Notes: generated by a model from the sequence alone, not told the origin. Shown: positions 34,097-43,380, counted from the stretch's first letter. The stretch is 64,000 nucleotides of DNA from Mesorhizobium helmanticense (GCF_003034915.1 NZ_PZJX01000043.1:62001-126000); one strand, 5' to 3'. A program made the numbers and translations.

Positions 34097-35077
34097 TCAT
34101 CTCTCCCTGCGGCTGATCAGCACCCGGGCCGCCAGCACGATGATCAGGATGGCGCCGTTGGCCGCCACCTGCCAGTCGGGCGGAATGTGCATGAAGGTCA
34201 ATAATGGCGAGGCGGCGAGCGCCAGCGTCAGCGCCCCGAGCACAGCGCCGATCGGCGACACCCGGCCGCCGACGAATTCACCGCCGCCAAGGATGACGCC
34301 GGCGATCGCCAGCAGCGTATAGCCATTGCCGATATTGGCGTCGGCCGAGGTGGTGATGCCGATCAGCGCCATGCCCGACAGCACGCCAAACAGGCCGGCC
34401 AGCGCAAACAGCACGATCTTGGTGCGAAGCAGCGACCAGCCGGCGCGTTCGAGCGCCGCGGCATTGCCGCCCGAACCGCGCAGGATCACGCCATAGGAGG
34501 TGCGCATCAATCCGAAATGGACGACCGCTGCGATCAGCAATGCGGCGATGATCGGGAACGGAATCAAAGGCGGCTTGAAGGCCATCAGCGACAGCAGCCA
34601 GTCCGGCGCCTTGCCGCCGGGCTTCGGCAGGACGAGGATGGCCAGCCCCTGCCAGACGAAGCTCATACCCAGCGTCACCACGATCGAGGGCAGATTGCGC
34701 AGATGGATCAGCGCGCCGAGCAGCGCGTAGACGCCGATCGATCCGAGCAGGATCAGGACGCCGATGAGCGGCGCATCCTTCAGCCATGTCGCCGTGACGC
34801 AGCCGACGAAACCGACAAAGGTGCCGATCGAGAGATCGAGCTCATTGCCGGCGATGACGAACATCTGCGCGATCGTCGCCAGCGCGATCGGGATCGCCAG
34901 GTTGAGCATCAGGCTGAAGCCGAAATAGCTGATGGCGCGCGGGTTGAGCCAGGCGATCGCCAGCAGCACCAGCACCAGCGACAGGGCCGGCAGCAGGCCG
35001 CGCAGCATGCGCGCCCGCGCCAGCTTGTCGCGCTCGGCAGCCCCCCTGAGCCCACTCTCGACGGATGCCGCTGTCAT
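34097..35077 (-). CDS. Ribose-type ABC transporter permease 1
   Basis: Permease of 326 residues in the RbsC-like family. It shows the conserved MFVIAGNELDLSIGTFVGFV and, near the C-terminus, LLAIAGVILGGGEFVGGRVS. It lies 1 bp after the ATPase gene stop and 3 bp before the second permease gene. The charged N-terminus (RGAAERDKLARARM) is cytoplasmic. Together with the second permease it probably forms the membrane channel. Confidence 0.88.
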   Translation of the reverse strand: MTAASVESGLRGAAERDKLARARMLRGLLPALSLVLVLLAIAWLNPRAISYFGFSLMLNLAIPIALATIAQMFVIAGNELDLSIGTFVGFVGCVTATWLKDAPLIGVLILLGSIGVYALLGALIHLRNLPSIVVTLGMSFVWQGLAILVLPKPGGKAPDWLLSLMAFKPPLIPFPIIAALLIAAVVHFGLMRTSYGVILRGSGGNAAALERAGWSLLRTKIVLFALAGLFGVLSGMALIGITTSADANIGNGYTLLAIAGVILGGGEFVGGRVSPIGAVLGALTLALAASPLLTFMHIPPDWQVAANGAILIIVLAARVLISRRER

Positions 35078-35078
35078 C

Positions 35079-36545
35079 TCAGGCCGCGTCGCCGAACGAG
35101 GACTGGATGATCTTTTCCTCCGTCAGCTCGTCGCGGCGAAGATTGGCGACAATCCGGCCGTTCTTGAAAACATAGATATGGTCGCAATTGTCGAGCTCTT
35201 CGGTTTCGGTTGTGTACCAGAGGAAGGTGCGGCCGTTGCGAGCCTCTTCGCGCACCAGATCGTAGACTTCGAGCTTGGTGCCGATATCGACGCCGCGCAT
35301 CGGGTCGTCCATCAGCACGATCCCGGCGTCGGAACCGAGCGCCCGGGCAAACAGTGCCTTCTGCTGGTTGCCGCCGGACAGCGAGAGGATGTTGTTGTTC
35401 ATGTCGGGTGTGCGGATGCCGATTTTCTCGCGCCAGAAGCTGGCGAGTTCGGCTTCGCGCCGCGGCGAGATCAGAAGGCCGCTGCGCAGCCGCGCCAGCG
35501 AGCGGATGCCGATATTCTCAGCAATCGACCATTGCGGGAAGATCCCGTCCGACTGGCGGTCGCCGGCCACCAGCGCCACCGGCGCGGTGACCTCGATGCC
35601 GGCCCTGGCGCGCGACGCCGCGGCAAAGATCGCCAGCAGCAGGTCGGTCTGGCCATGGCCGGCAAGTCCGGCCAGCCCGATGATCTCGCCGGCATGCGCC
35701 ACAAGCTCCTTGCCGTCCTCCTGCCTGGCCGGGCGCGCCCGCACCCGCAGAGGCCCGGCCGACGGCCTGCTGGCGGTCTCGGCTGCGGCCTTCTGGCGCG
35801 CTTCCGCGCCGCCCATGGCCGTGACCAGCCTGTCGCGGTCGAAGGCCTTCGCCGCATCGGACGCGACGACCTTGCCGTCGCGCATCACCACGATGCGGTC
35901 GGCATTGCCGAGCACCTCGCCCAGCAGATGCGAGATCAGGATGCAGCTCTTGCCGCTGGCGACGAAGCGCCGGACGAAGGCCAGCAACTGGCCGGCCGTA
36001 TGCGCGTCGAGCGAGGATGTCGGCTCGTCGAGGATGACCAGATCGAGCGGATCCTGCGTCACCGTGAAAGCGCGCGCCACCTCCACCATCTGCCGCCTGC
36101 CGATGGAAAGGTCGCCGGCAATGTCGGCGGCCGAGATGCTGTGGCCAGGGAAGATCTCGTCGAGCTTGGCGGTGATGAGATCGGCCGCCTGGCGCCGCCA
36201 GCCGAAGCCGCTGAGCGAGGCATGGTTGATACGCGTGTTTTCAGCGACACTGAGATTGGGGCAGAGCGACAGTTCCTGGAACACGCAGCGTATGCCGAGC
36301 TCAAGCGCGCGCGGCACCGAATAGTGGTCCTCGATGCCGCCACGCACGGCGATCCGTCCGCTGTCGGGCATCAGCGTGCCCGCCACCATATGCATGAGCG
36401 TCGATTTACCGGCGCCATTGTGGCCGACGAGGCCGACGCATTCGCCGGCGCGGACATGAAAGTCGACGCCGGAGAGTGCGCGGACGGCGCCGAAACGTTT
36501 TTCGGCGCCGTCCAGTCTGATGATGTCGGTGTTCGCCTTGAGCAT
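35079..36545 (-). CDS. Ribose-type ABC transporter, double ATP-binding protein
   Basis: Duplicated ATPase of 488 residues, RbsA/XylG-like. Domain 1 has Walker A GHNGAGKST, signature LSIGRRQ and Walker B LVILDEPTSSLD. Domain 2 has a degenerate Walker A without lysine (GLAGHGQTD), signature LSGGNQQ and VLMDDPMRGVD, where the usual catalytic glutamate after Walker B is aspartate. Domain asymmetry is common in this family, so domain 1 is the likely active site. The ATG at 36545 is used; the open frame upstream overlaps the binding-protein gene. It starts 46 bp after that gene. Confidence 0.88.
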   Translation of the reverse strand: MLKANTDIIRLDGAEKRFGAVRALSGVDFHVRAGECVGLVGHNGAGKSTLMHMVAGTLMPDSGRIAVRGGIEDHYSVPRALELGIRCVFQELSLCPNLSVAENTRINHASLSGFGWRRQAADLITAKLDEIFPGHSISAADIAGDLSIGRRQMVEVARAFTVTQDPLDLVILDEPTSSLDAHTAGQLLAFVRRFVASGKSCILISHLLGEVLGNADRIVVMRDGKVVASDAAKAFDRDRLVTAMGGAEARQKAAAETASRPSAGPLRVRARPARQEDGKELVAHAGEIIGLAGLAGHGQTDLLLAIFAAASRARAGIEVTAPVALVAGDRQSDGIFPQWSIAENIGIRSLARLRSGLLISPRREAELASFWREKIGIRTPDMNNNILSLSGGNQQKALFARALGSDAGIVLMDDPMRGVDIGTKLEVYDLVREEARNGRTFLWYTTETEELDNCDHIYVFKNGRIVANLRRDELTEEKIIQSSFGDAA

Positions 36546-36591
36546 GCTCAACGATATCCGGTCGGCGATGCCGGCGGCAACATGTCCGCCA

Positions 36592-37605
36592 TTACTTGAT
36601 GTTGGCTTTGATGGCCGCGATCGCGTCTTCCTGGCTGTATTCGTGCGTGGCGACGCCACCCTCCTTGATCTTCGGCAGCGCGGCCTCGAAATCGTCCTGG
36701 GTGAAGGCGAGATACGGCACCAGAAGATCGTGCGGGATATCGGTGCGACCGTCGAGCACCTGCTGCGCCACCCAGAAGGCAAGCGACGAGACGCCAGGCG
36801 CGATTGAAGCCGACCAGGTCTGGTAGCCATCCTTGTCCTTCTGCTCCTTCCACCACTTCAGCTCGTCCTGGCGGTTGCCCATGATGATGGTCGGGCGCGG
36901 CTTGCCGGCGGCGGCGAAGGCCTGTGCCGCGCCGTAGCCGTCGCCGCCCTGGTCGACAATGCCGACGATGTCGGGCAATGACGGCAGGATCGTCGCGACG
37001 GCTTTCTGTGCCGTTGTCTGGTCCCAGTCGCCGGTGACCGAGCCGACGATCTTGAACTCGGGATGGGCAGCGACACCCTCCAGGATACCGGCATGGATGG
37101 CGTCGTCGATCGAGGTGCCGGCAAGGCCGCGAATCTCCAGCAGATTGCCGCCCTTGGGCTGGAACTTGGCCATCTGCTCGACTTCCTGCTTGCCCATGTC
37201 CTTGAAGTCGACGACGACGCGGTAGGCGCAGGGTTCGGTGACGATGCCGTCGAATGAAACGACGACGATGCCGGCATCGCAGGCCTGTTTGATGGCGCCG
37301 TTGAGCGCGTCGGGCGAGGCGGCGTTGATGACGATGGCGTCGTAGCCCTGCAGGATCAGGTTCTGCACCTGCGCCGCCTGGGTCGGCACTTCCTTGTCGG
37401 CCGTGGTGAAGACGTCGGCGGCGGCGACCACCTTGTCCTCGACCGCCTTCTTGGTGACGATGCCGTAGCTGTCGAGCATCGCCTGGCGCCACGAATTGCC
37501 GGCATAGTTGTTGGAGAAAGCGATTTTCTTGCCGCTGGTGTCGGCAAACGCGGTGCCTGACGCGAGCATCGCCGCGAATGCACCCAAAACAAGCATTTTC
37601 TTCAT
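36592..37605 (-). CDS. Ribose-type ABC transporter substrate-binding protein
   Basis: Periplasmic sugar-binding protein of the Peripla_BP_4 (RbsB-like) family, 337 residues, first gene of the importer operon. It has a Sec signal peptide (MKKMLVLGAFAAMLASGTAF, cleavage near AFA-D), mature start KKIAFSNNYAGNSWRQAML, the hinge-type AIVINAASPDALN, and DQTTAQKAV. GGAGG lies 8 bases before the ATG, which favours this start over longer options. The ligand is not identifiable; candidates are pentoses, polyols or other small sugars. The gap upstream holds a palindromic site and a candidate promoter. Confidence 0.9.
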   Translation of the reverse strand: MKKMLVLGAFAAMLASGTAFADTSGKKIAFSNNYAGNSWRQAMLDSYGIVTKKAVEDKVVAAADVFTTADKEVPTQAAQVQNLILQGYDAIVINAASPDALNGAIKQACDAGIVVVSFDGIVTEPCAYRVVVDFKDMGKQEVEQMAKFQPKGGNLLEIRGLAGTSIDDAIHAGILEGVAAHPEFKIVGSVTGDWDQTTAQKAVATILPSLPDIVGIVDQGGDGYGAAQAFAAAGKPRPTIIMGNRQDELKWWKEQKDKDGYQTWSASIAPGVSSLAFWVAQQVLDGRTDIPHDLLVPYLAFTQDDFEAALPKIKEGGVATHEYSQEDAIAAIKANIK

Positions 37606-37682
37606 GTCATACTCCTCCCTGAGTGTTGGTCTTAAGTGACTGCTGATGGCGGTTAAAAATCCACGTCTCTGTTTTTTATCTA

Positions 37683-37718
37683 TTGTCAGACAAATGCAGA
37701 TGGCTCGCAAGCTGTCAA
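37683..37718 (-). promoter_or_regulatory. Candidate promoter and operator of the ribose-type importer operon
   Basis: On the minus strand a consensus -35 TTGACA (37718-37713) is followed about 19 bp downstream by the perfect palindrome TTGTCAGACAA (37683-37693). No good -10 was found. The palindrome resembles sites of FadR-type GntR repressors; such a regulator for this operon is not next to it. Confidence 0.4.
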
Positions 37719-37813
37719 CCGCAATACGAGCTGGATTGGCGATCAACTCTCGGTGCAAAGATTGAAAAGCCCTCGGCTCATGGGCTAGGGAAGGGACCGG
37801 AGGCCAAAATCGG

Positions 37814-40222
37814 ATGGCAGTGACGCCGACAGTTGCGCCGGGCGCGCCCGGAATTCCGGCGCGCTGGACATCAAGCGCCAAGAGCGGTGTCGGCACCGCG
37901 CTTTCCCTGGCCAGCCGCGTCTGGTTCACGATCAGCCACGGCATCCTCAACGAGATCTACTATCCCCACCTCGACAGCGCCTGCACGCGCGACATGGGAC
38001 TGATCGTCACCGGCCCCGGCGGCTATTTCTCCGAGGAGAAACGCGACGCCGAGCACAGTGTCGAGCCGTTCGAGGACGGCGTGCCCGCTTATAGGCTGCT
38101 GAACACAGCGGCCGACGGCGCCTACCGGATCGAAAAGCGGATCATTACGGATCCGAAACGCCCTGCTCTGCTGCAGGAAATCACCTTCACGCCGCTGAAA
38201 GGCGGCGCTTTTGACCACAGCGTCTATGCGCTGCTGGCGCCGCATCTCGTCAACGCCGGCATGGGCAACACCGCCTGGGTCGGCGACCACGAGGGAAAGA
38301 CTGTCCTGTTCGCCTCGGGGCGCGGTGTCTGCCTCGCGCTCGCTTCCTCGCTGCCGTGGGGCACGTGCTCCGCCGGCTATGTCGGCTTCTCCGACGGCTG
38401 GCAGCAATTGCAGAACGCTGGCCGGCTCGATCCGGCCTGCCAAAGGACAGAGGACGGCAATGTAGCGCTGACCGGGGAGATCGGCTTTTCGGCCGAGAAC
38501 GCGAAGGTCTTGTTGGCGCTGGGCTTTGGCGCGACGCCGCAAGAGGCGGCGGAGGTCGCCTTTGCCAGCTTGGAGCAAGGCTTCGATGCCGCCGCCAAGG
38601 GCTATGTCGAGAAATGGCGCAAATGGCAGGCGGGATTGCTGCCGCTCGACCGGCACACGGCGTCCGGGATCAACAGCTACCGCGTCAGCACGGCGGTTCT
38701 GGCGGCGCATCGGTCGATTGCCACGCCGGGTGCTGCCGTCGCCAGCCTGTCCATCCCCTGGGGTTTCAACAAGGGTGACGACGATCTCGGCGGCTATCAT
38801 CTGGTGTGGCCGCGCGACCTGGTCGAAACCGCCGGCGGCTTTCTGGCCGCCGGCGACCCTGAACAGGCGCTGGAGATTCTCGGCTATCTCCGTTCCATCC
38901 AGCAGCCCGACGGCCATTGGCCGCAGAATTGCTGGCTGGACGGGTCGCCCTACTGGCCCGGCATCCAGATGGACGAATGCGCCTTCCCGCTGCTGCTTGC
39001 CGATGCGCTGCGCCGCGCCGGCCACCTGCCGCACGCCAAACTGACGGCCTTTATGCCGATGATCGAGCGGGCTGCTTCCTATGTCATGCGCAATGGCCCG
39101 GTCACCGGCGAGGACCGCTGGGAAGAGGACGCCGGCTATAGCCCGTTCACGCTGGCCGTCGAGATATCCGCCCTGCTCGCCGCCGCCGACATGTTCGATG
39201 CTTGCGATGAACATGAGTCGGCAAACTATCTGCGCGAAACCGCCGATGTCTGGAACGACCAGGTCGAACGCTGGACGTATGTAACCGGCACTTCCCTTTG
39301 CCAGGACGTCGGCGTCAACGGTTACTACGTTCGCATTGCGCCGCGCGACGCAGCCGGTGCGGCGTCCCCAAAGGACGGCTATGTGCCGATCAAGAACCGG
39401 CCGCCTGGCAATACCGACCGGCCGGCCGAGGCAATCGTCAGCCCGGATGCGCTGGCACTGGTCCGCTTCGGCCTCAGGGCCGCCGATGATCCGCGCATCC
39501 TCGACACGCTGAAGATTATCGACGCCACGTTGCGCTGCGACCTGCCGCAAGGACCGGTCTGGTACCGCTACACCGGCGACGGCTACGGTGAGCATGCCGA
39601 TGGCGCGCCCTTCGACGGCACCGGCCAGGGCCGCGCCTGGCCGCTGTTGACTGGCGAGCGCGCCCATTACGAGCTGGCTGCGGGGCGCAAGGGCGGAGCG
39701 GCGAGTCTGCTCCAGACGCTTGAGGCCTCGGCCGGGCATGGCGGCCTGCTGCCGGAACAGGTCTGGGATGGCCCCGACATGCCGGAACGCGAATTGCGGC
39801 GCGGCGGGCCGTCTGGCAGTGCCATGCCGCTGGTCTGGGCGCATTCGGAGCATATCAAATTGCTGCGTTCGCTGCGCGACGGCGCGGTCTTCGACATGCC
39901 GCCGCAGGGCGTGAAGCGCTATATCAAGGACAAGACAGTGTCGCCGTTGCGGACATGGCGCTTCAACCACAAGGTCCGCACTATACCCGCCGGCAAGGTG
40001 CTGCGGCTGGAACTGCTGGCGCCGGCGATCGTCCATTGGAGCCGCGACGACTGGGCGACCGCCCAGGACAGCCGGACCACCGAGAACGCCTTTGGCATCC
40101 ATCTCACCGATCTGCCGGTTGCCGATGCTCCGCCGGGCACGACGATCGTCTTCACTTTTCTCTGGTCCGATGCCGGCCGATGGGAGAATGTCAACTTTTC
40201 CGTCGGCATCGACAGCCAGTGA
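37814..40222 (+). CDS. Glycoside hydrolase family 15 protein (glucoamylase/glucodextranase-like)
   Basis: An 802-residue GH15 enzyme. The N-terminal beta-sandwich of the glucodextranase type covers about residues 18-270 (RVWFTISHGILNEIYYPHLD). The C-terminal alpha/alpha barrel carries GFNKGDDDLGGYHLVWPRDL, the probable acid block DRWEEDAGYSPFTLAVEIS and base block WAHSEHIKLL. Enzymes of this layout release glucose from the non-reducing ends of alpha-glucans. There is no signal peptide, so it should act on an internal glucan or imported oligosaccharide. It heads a rightward cluster with gnd, zwf and a ROK kinase that could process the glucose. A trehalase-type activity is an alternative. Confidence 0.88.
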   Translation: MAVTPTVAPGAPGIPARWTSSAKSGVGTALSLASRVWFTISHGILNEIYYPHLDSACTRDMGLIVTGPGGYFSEEKRDAEHSVEPFEDGVPAYRLLNTAADGAYRIEKRIITDPKRPALLQEITFTPLKGGAFDHSVYALLAPHLVNAGMGNTAWVGDHEGKTVLFASGRGVCLALASSLPWGTCSAGYVGFSDGWQQLQNAGRLDPACQRTEDGNVALTGEIGFSAENAKVLLALGFGATPQEAAEVAFASLEQGFDAAAKGYVEKWRKWQAGLLPLDRHTASGINSYRVSTAVLAAHRSIATPGAAVASLSIPWGFNKGDDDLGGYHLVWPRDLVETAGGFLAAGDPEQALEILGYLRSIQQPDGHWPQNCWLDGSPYWPGIQMDECAFPLLLADALRRAGHLPHAKLTAFMPMIERAASYVMRNGPVTGEDRWEEDAGYSPFTLAVEISALLAAADMFDACDEHESANYLRETADVWNDQVERWTYVTGTSLCQDVGVNGYYVRIAPRDAAGAASPKDGYVPIKNRPPGNTDRPAEAIVSPDALALVRFGLRAADDPRILDTLKIIDATLRCDLPQGPVWYRYTGDGYGEHADGAPFDGTGQGRAWPLLTGERAHYELAAGRKGGAASLLQTLEASAGHGGLLPEQVWDGPDMPERELRRGGPSGSAMPLVWAHSEHIKLLRSLRDGAVFDMPPQGVKRYIKDKTVSPLRTWRFNHKVRTIPAGKVLRLELLAPAIVHWSRDDWATAQDSRTTENAFGIHLTDLPVADAPPGTTIVFTFLWSDAGRWENVNFSVGIDSQ

Positions 40223-40253
40223 TTTCGATTCCTCAAACGATCGGGACAAGACC

Positions 40254-41267
40254 ATGCAGATAGGAATGATGGGACTGGGCAGGATGGGCGCCAACATGGT
40301 GCGGCGCCTGCTGCGCGACGGCCACGAATGCGTCGTCTACGACATCAACCCGGCCAGCGTCGCGGCTCTGGTCAAGGATGGCGCGATCGGCGCCGCCTCC
40401 ATGGAGGAGTTTGTCGGCAAGCTGACCAAGCCGCGCAGCGCCTGGCTGATGCTGCCGGCGGCGATCACCGGCAAGATCGCCGATCAAGTGGCGGCGCTGA
40501 TGGAGCCCGGCGACATCATCATCGACGGCGGCAATTCCTACTACCACGACGCCGTCGACCAGGCCGCTGAGCTCGCGGCCAAGGGCCTGCACTATGTCGA
40601 TGTCGGCACCAGCGGCGGCGTCTGGGGCCTCGAGCGCGGCTACTGCCTGATGATCGGCGGCCCCGATAGCGCGGTCCAGCATCTCGATCCGATCTTTGCG
40701 ACGCTGGCGCCGGGCGCCGACGCCGGCGCCACTCCGGCCAAGGATGCCGGAACAGCGCCCTTCGGTTATCTCCATTGCGGGCCGAGCGGCGCCGGCCATT
40801 TCGTCAAGATGGTCCATAACGGCATCGAATACGGTGTCATGGCCGCCTATGCCGAGGGCATGAACATCCTGAAGTCGGCGAATGCGGGCAAGCGGAAGCG
40901 CACGGCGGACGCCGAGACCAGCCCACTGGAAAACCCGCAATACTACCAGTTCGACATCGACCTTGCCGAGGTGGCCGAGGTCTGGCGGCACGGCAGCGTC
41001 ATCGGCTCGTGGTTGCTTGACCTGACGGCCGGCGCGCTGAAGAGCGATTCCGCGCTGACCCAGTTCGGCGGCCGGGTTTCGGATTCCGGCGAAGGCCGCT
41101 GGACACTGAAAGCGGCCATCGACACCGGCGTGCCGGCGCCGGTGCTGTCCTCGGCGCTGTTCGATCGCTTTTCCTCGCAAGGCGAATCCGAATTCGCCGA
41201 CAAGCTGTTGTCCGCCATGCGCTTTGCCTTCGGCGGCCATGTCGAGAAGCCGAAGACCGGCGTGTGA
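40254..41267 (+). CDS. gnd: 6-phosphogluconate dehydrogenase, short form
   Basis: Oxidative decarboxylase that converts 6-phosphogluconate to ribulose 5-phosphate. The Rossmann start MQIGMMGLGRMGANMVRRLL leads to DGGNSYYHD, DVGTSGGVWGLERGY and the catalytic GPSGAGHFVKMVHNGIEYG. At 337 residues it is of the short, often NAD-dependent, GntZ/YqeC-like type rather than the about 470-residue classical form. The ATG at 40254 follows the GH15 stop by 31 bp; an earlier open frame is shadow of that gene. Next gene: zwf. Cofactor choice is inferred from length class only. Confidence 0.9.
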   Translation: MQIGMMGLGRMGANMVRRLLRDGHECVVYDINPASVAALVKDGAIGAASMEEFVGKLTKPRSAWLMLPAAITGKIADQVAALMEPGDIIIDGGNSYYHDAVDQAAELAAKGLHYVDVGTSGGVWGLERGYCLMIGGPDSAVQHLDPIFATLAPGADAGATPAKDAGTAPFGYLHCGPSGAGHFVKMVHNGIEYGVMAAYAEGMNILKSANAGKRKRTADAETSPLENPQYYQFDIDLAEVAEVWRHGSVIGSWLLDLTAGALKSDSALTQFGGRVSDSGEGRWTLKAAIDTGVPAPVLSSALFDRFSSQGESEFADKLLSAMRFAFGGHVEKPKTGV

Positions 41268-41281
41268 GCGGAGAAGACACG

Positions 41282-42658
41282 ATGAGCCAGGAACGGTCCG
41301 ACACGCTGGTGCTTTTCGGGGCAACCGGCGATCTCGCCCACAAGAAGATATTTCCCGCACTCTACCAGATGGTCGCCAAGGGCAGCCTCACCGAGCCGGT
41401 AATCGGCGTCGCCTTCGACCCCTGGGATCTCGGCAAGCTGCAGGCGCGTGCGCGTGACGGCATCGTCAACGCCATCGGCAAGATCGACGAAAAGATCTTC
41501 GCCAAATTCGCCTCGCAGTTGCGCTATGTCAGCGGCGACTACCGCGACGGGGCGACCTTCGACAAGCTGAAGAGTGCGCTTGGATCGGCGCAGCGGCCAC
41601 TCCACTACATGGCGGTGCCGCCGACCATGTTCGAGACCGTCGTCCAGGGCCTGGAGCAATCCGGCACGGCGCATGGCGCGCGGCTGATGATCGAAAAGCC
41701 CTTCGGCCACGATCTGCAATCGGCGCGCTGGTTGAACCGGGTGCTGCATCTGGTGTTCGACGAGCAGTCGATCTTCCGCATCGACCATTATCTCGGCAAG
41801 GAGGCGATCCAGAACCTGCTCTATTTCCGCTTCGCCAATTCCTTCCTCGAGCCGATCTGGAACCGCAACTACGTCGAGAGCGTGCAGATCACCATGGCCG
41901 AGGATTTCGGCGTCGAGGGTCGCGGTCGTTTCTACGACGAGGTCGGCTGCATCAGGGACGTCATCGAGAACCATCTCCTCAACATCCTGCTGCTGCTCGC
42001 CATGGAGCCGCCGGTCGGGCGCTCGGCCGACGACCTGATCGACGAGAAGGTGCAGGTGCTGAGAGCCATCCGCACGCTGACGAAAGACGATGTCGTGCGC
42101 GGTCAATTCAAGGGCTATCTCGCCGAGCCCGGTGTCGCGCCGAATTCGCCGGTCGAGACCTTCGCGGCGGTGCGCTTCTTCGTCGACACTTGGCGCTGGC
42201 GGGATGTGCCCTTCTTCATCCGCGCCGGCAAGAACATGCCGGTGCATGCCACGGAAGTGATCGTACGGCTGAAGCAGCCGCCGCTCGACGTCTTCGACCC
42301 GATCAAGCCTGGAGACGCCAACCACGTGCGCTTCCGCATCAACCCGCAGGTGGCGATCTCGATCGGCGCCCAGCGCAAGCAGCCCGGCGACGACATGATC
42401 GGCGAACAGGTCGAACTGACGGCGCTCGACGACTCGAAAGGCGACATGCCGCCCTATGAGCGGCTGATCGGCGACGCCATGAACGGCAATCGCCAGTTGT
42501 TCACCCGCCAGGATGCCAGCGAGCTCGCCTGGCGCATCGTCGGCCCGGTGCTTGGCGACGCGACGCCGCCGCATGTCTATGAGCCCAAGACCTGGGGCCC
42601 GGAAGACGCCATGAACGGCTTCGGGCCACCGAATGGCTGGATCAACCCATCGAAATAA
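41282..42658 (+). CDS. zwf: Glucose-6-phosphate 1-dehydrogenase
   Basis: First enzyme of the oxidative pentose phosphate and Entner-Doudoroff routes, 458 residues. The N-terminal cofactor motif is LFGATGDLAHKKIFPALY, the substrate motif FRIDHYLGKEAIQNL is near residue 170, and FFIRAGKNMP lies in the C-terminal domain. The ATG at 41282 with GGAGA 8 bases upstream is chosen over a GTG at 41264. It sits 14 bp after gnd and 17 bp before a ROK kinase gene. A second zwf with edd/pgl probably exists elsewhere, so this may be a cluster-dedicated copy. Confidence 0.92.
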   Translation: MSQERSDTLVLFGATGDLAHKKIFPALYQMVAKGSLTEPVIGVAFDPWDLGKLQARARDGIVNAIGKIDEKIFAKFASQLRYVSGDYRDGATFDKLKSALGSAQRPLHYMAVPPTMFETVVQGLEQSGTAHGARLMIEKPFGHDLQSARWLNRVLHLVFDEQSIFRIDHYLGKEAIQNLLYFRFANSFLEPIWNRNYVESVQITMAEDFGVEGRGRFYDEVGCIRDVIENHLLNILLLLAMEPPVGRSADDLIDEKVQVLRAIRTLTKDDVVRGQFKGYLAEPGVAPNSPVETFAAVRFFVDTWRWRDVPFFIRAGKNMPVHATEVIVRLKQPPLDVFDPIKPGDANHVRFRINPQVAISIGAQRKQPGDDMIGEQVELTALDDSKGDMPPYERLIGDAMNGNRQLFTRQDASELAWRIVGPVLGDATPPHVYEPKTWGPEDAMNGFGPPNGWINPSK

Positions 42659-42675
42659 TCGCCGGGAGGTAAAAA

Positions 42676-43380
42676 ATGGCCAGGACGGTGAAGCCCGCCG
42701 CGGCAAACAGCGAAAAGATCGTGCTGTCGATCGACATTGGCGGTTCCCACGTCAAGATCCTGACCAGCGCCGGCGGCGAGGAGCGCCGCGCCGATTCCGG
42801 ACCCGGGCTGACGCCGCAACAGATGATCCAGACAGTAATGACGCTGGCCGACGGCCTGCCGTTTGACGTTATCTCGATGGGCTATCCCGGTCCGGTGAAC
42901 CACAACAGGCCGCTGATGGACCCCGCCAATCTCGGCAAGGGCTGGGCCGGCTTTGATTTCGCGGCGGCGTTCGGCAAGCCGGTGAAAATCGTCAACGACG
43001 CGCTGATGCAGGCCGTCGGCAGCTATGAGGGCGGCCGCATGCTGTTCCTTGGCCTGGGCACCGGCCTGGGCGCGGCGATGATTGTCGACAATGTCGCCCA
43101 GCCGATGGAGCTTGCGCATCTGCCTTACAGGAAGGGCGGCAGTTTCGAGGATTATGTCGGCGAACGCGGGCTGGAAAAGCGCGGCAAGAAGAAATGGCGC
43201 AAACACGTTTTCGACGTGGCCGATCGGCTGCGCGTCGCCATGCAGCCCGATTACGTGGTCATCGGCGGCGGCAATGTCGACAAACTTGAGGAATTGCCGG
43301 TTGATTCCAGACGCGGCGACAACACGCGCGCCTTTGAAGGCGGATTTCGACTGTGGCGCGACAAATCACTGATCGTCTGA
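42676..43380 (+). CDS. ROK family kinase, polyphosphate glucokinase-like
   Basis: A 234-residue ROK sugar kinase. The phosphate-binding strand is VLSIDIGGSHVKIL, the catalytic base region ISMGYPGPV and KIVNDALMQAVGSYEGG, then FLGLGTGLGAAMIVD. The short length and the lack of the usual zinc-binding HxxxxC motif of ROK glucokinases point to the polyphosphate/ATP glucokinase (PpgK-like) subgroup. It ends the GH15-gnd-zwf cluster and would phosphorylate the glucose released by GH15 to feed Zwf. A good ribosome site GGGAGG lies 8-13 bases before the ATG. Donor (polyphosphate or ATP) is not determined. Confidence 0.82.
   Translation: MARTVKPAAANSEKIVLSIDIGGSHVKILTSAGGEERRADSGPGLTPQQMIQTVMTLADGLPFDVISMGYPGPVNHNRPLMDPANLGKGWAGFDFAAAFGKPVKIVNDALMQAVGSYEGGRMLFLGLGTGLGAAMIVDNVAQPMELAHLPYRKGGSFEDYVGERGLEKRGKKKWRKHVFDVADRLRVAMQPDYVVIGGGNVDKLEELPVDSRRGDNTRAFEGGFRLWRDKSLIV

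Noticed and set aside
36546..36591. Possible hairpin between the ribose-type binding-protein and ATPase genes, as in the other three importers
   Set aside because: Only a 5-bp GGCGG/CCGCC pairing can be drawn; too weak to count with the other three.
37871..40297. Very long open frame antisense to the GH15 gene, and similar ones antisense to fadJ-like (31377-33149), aldehyde dehydrogenase (22541-24100), zwf/gnd (40943-42706) and hemY (47614-49812)
   Set aside because: High GC content leaves few stop codons on the opposite strand. These frames give Arg/Gly/Asp-rich, family-less translations, while the sense frames encode clear enzymes.
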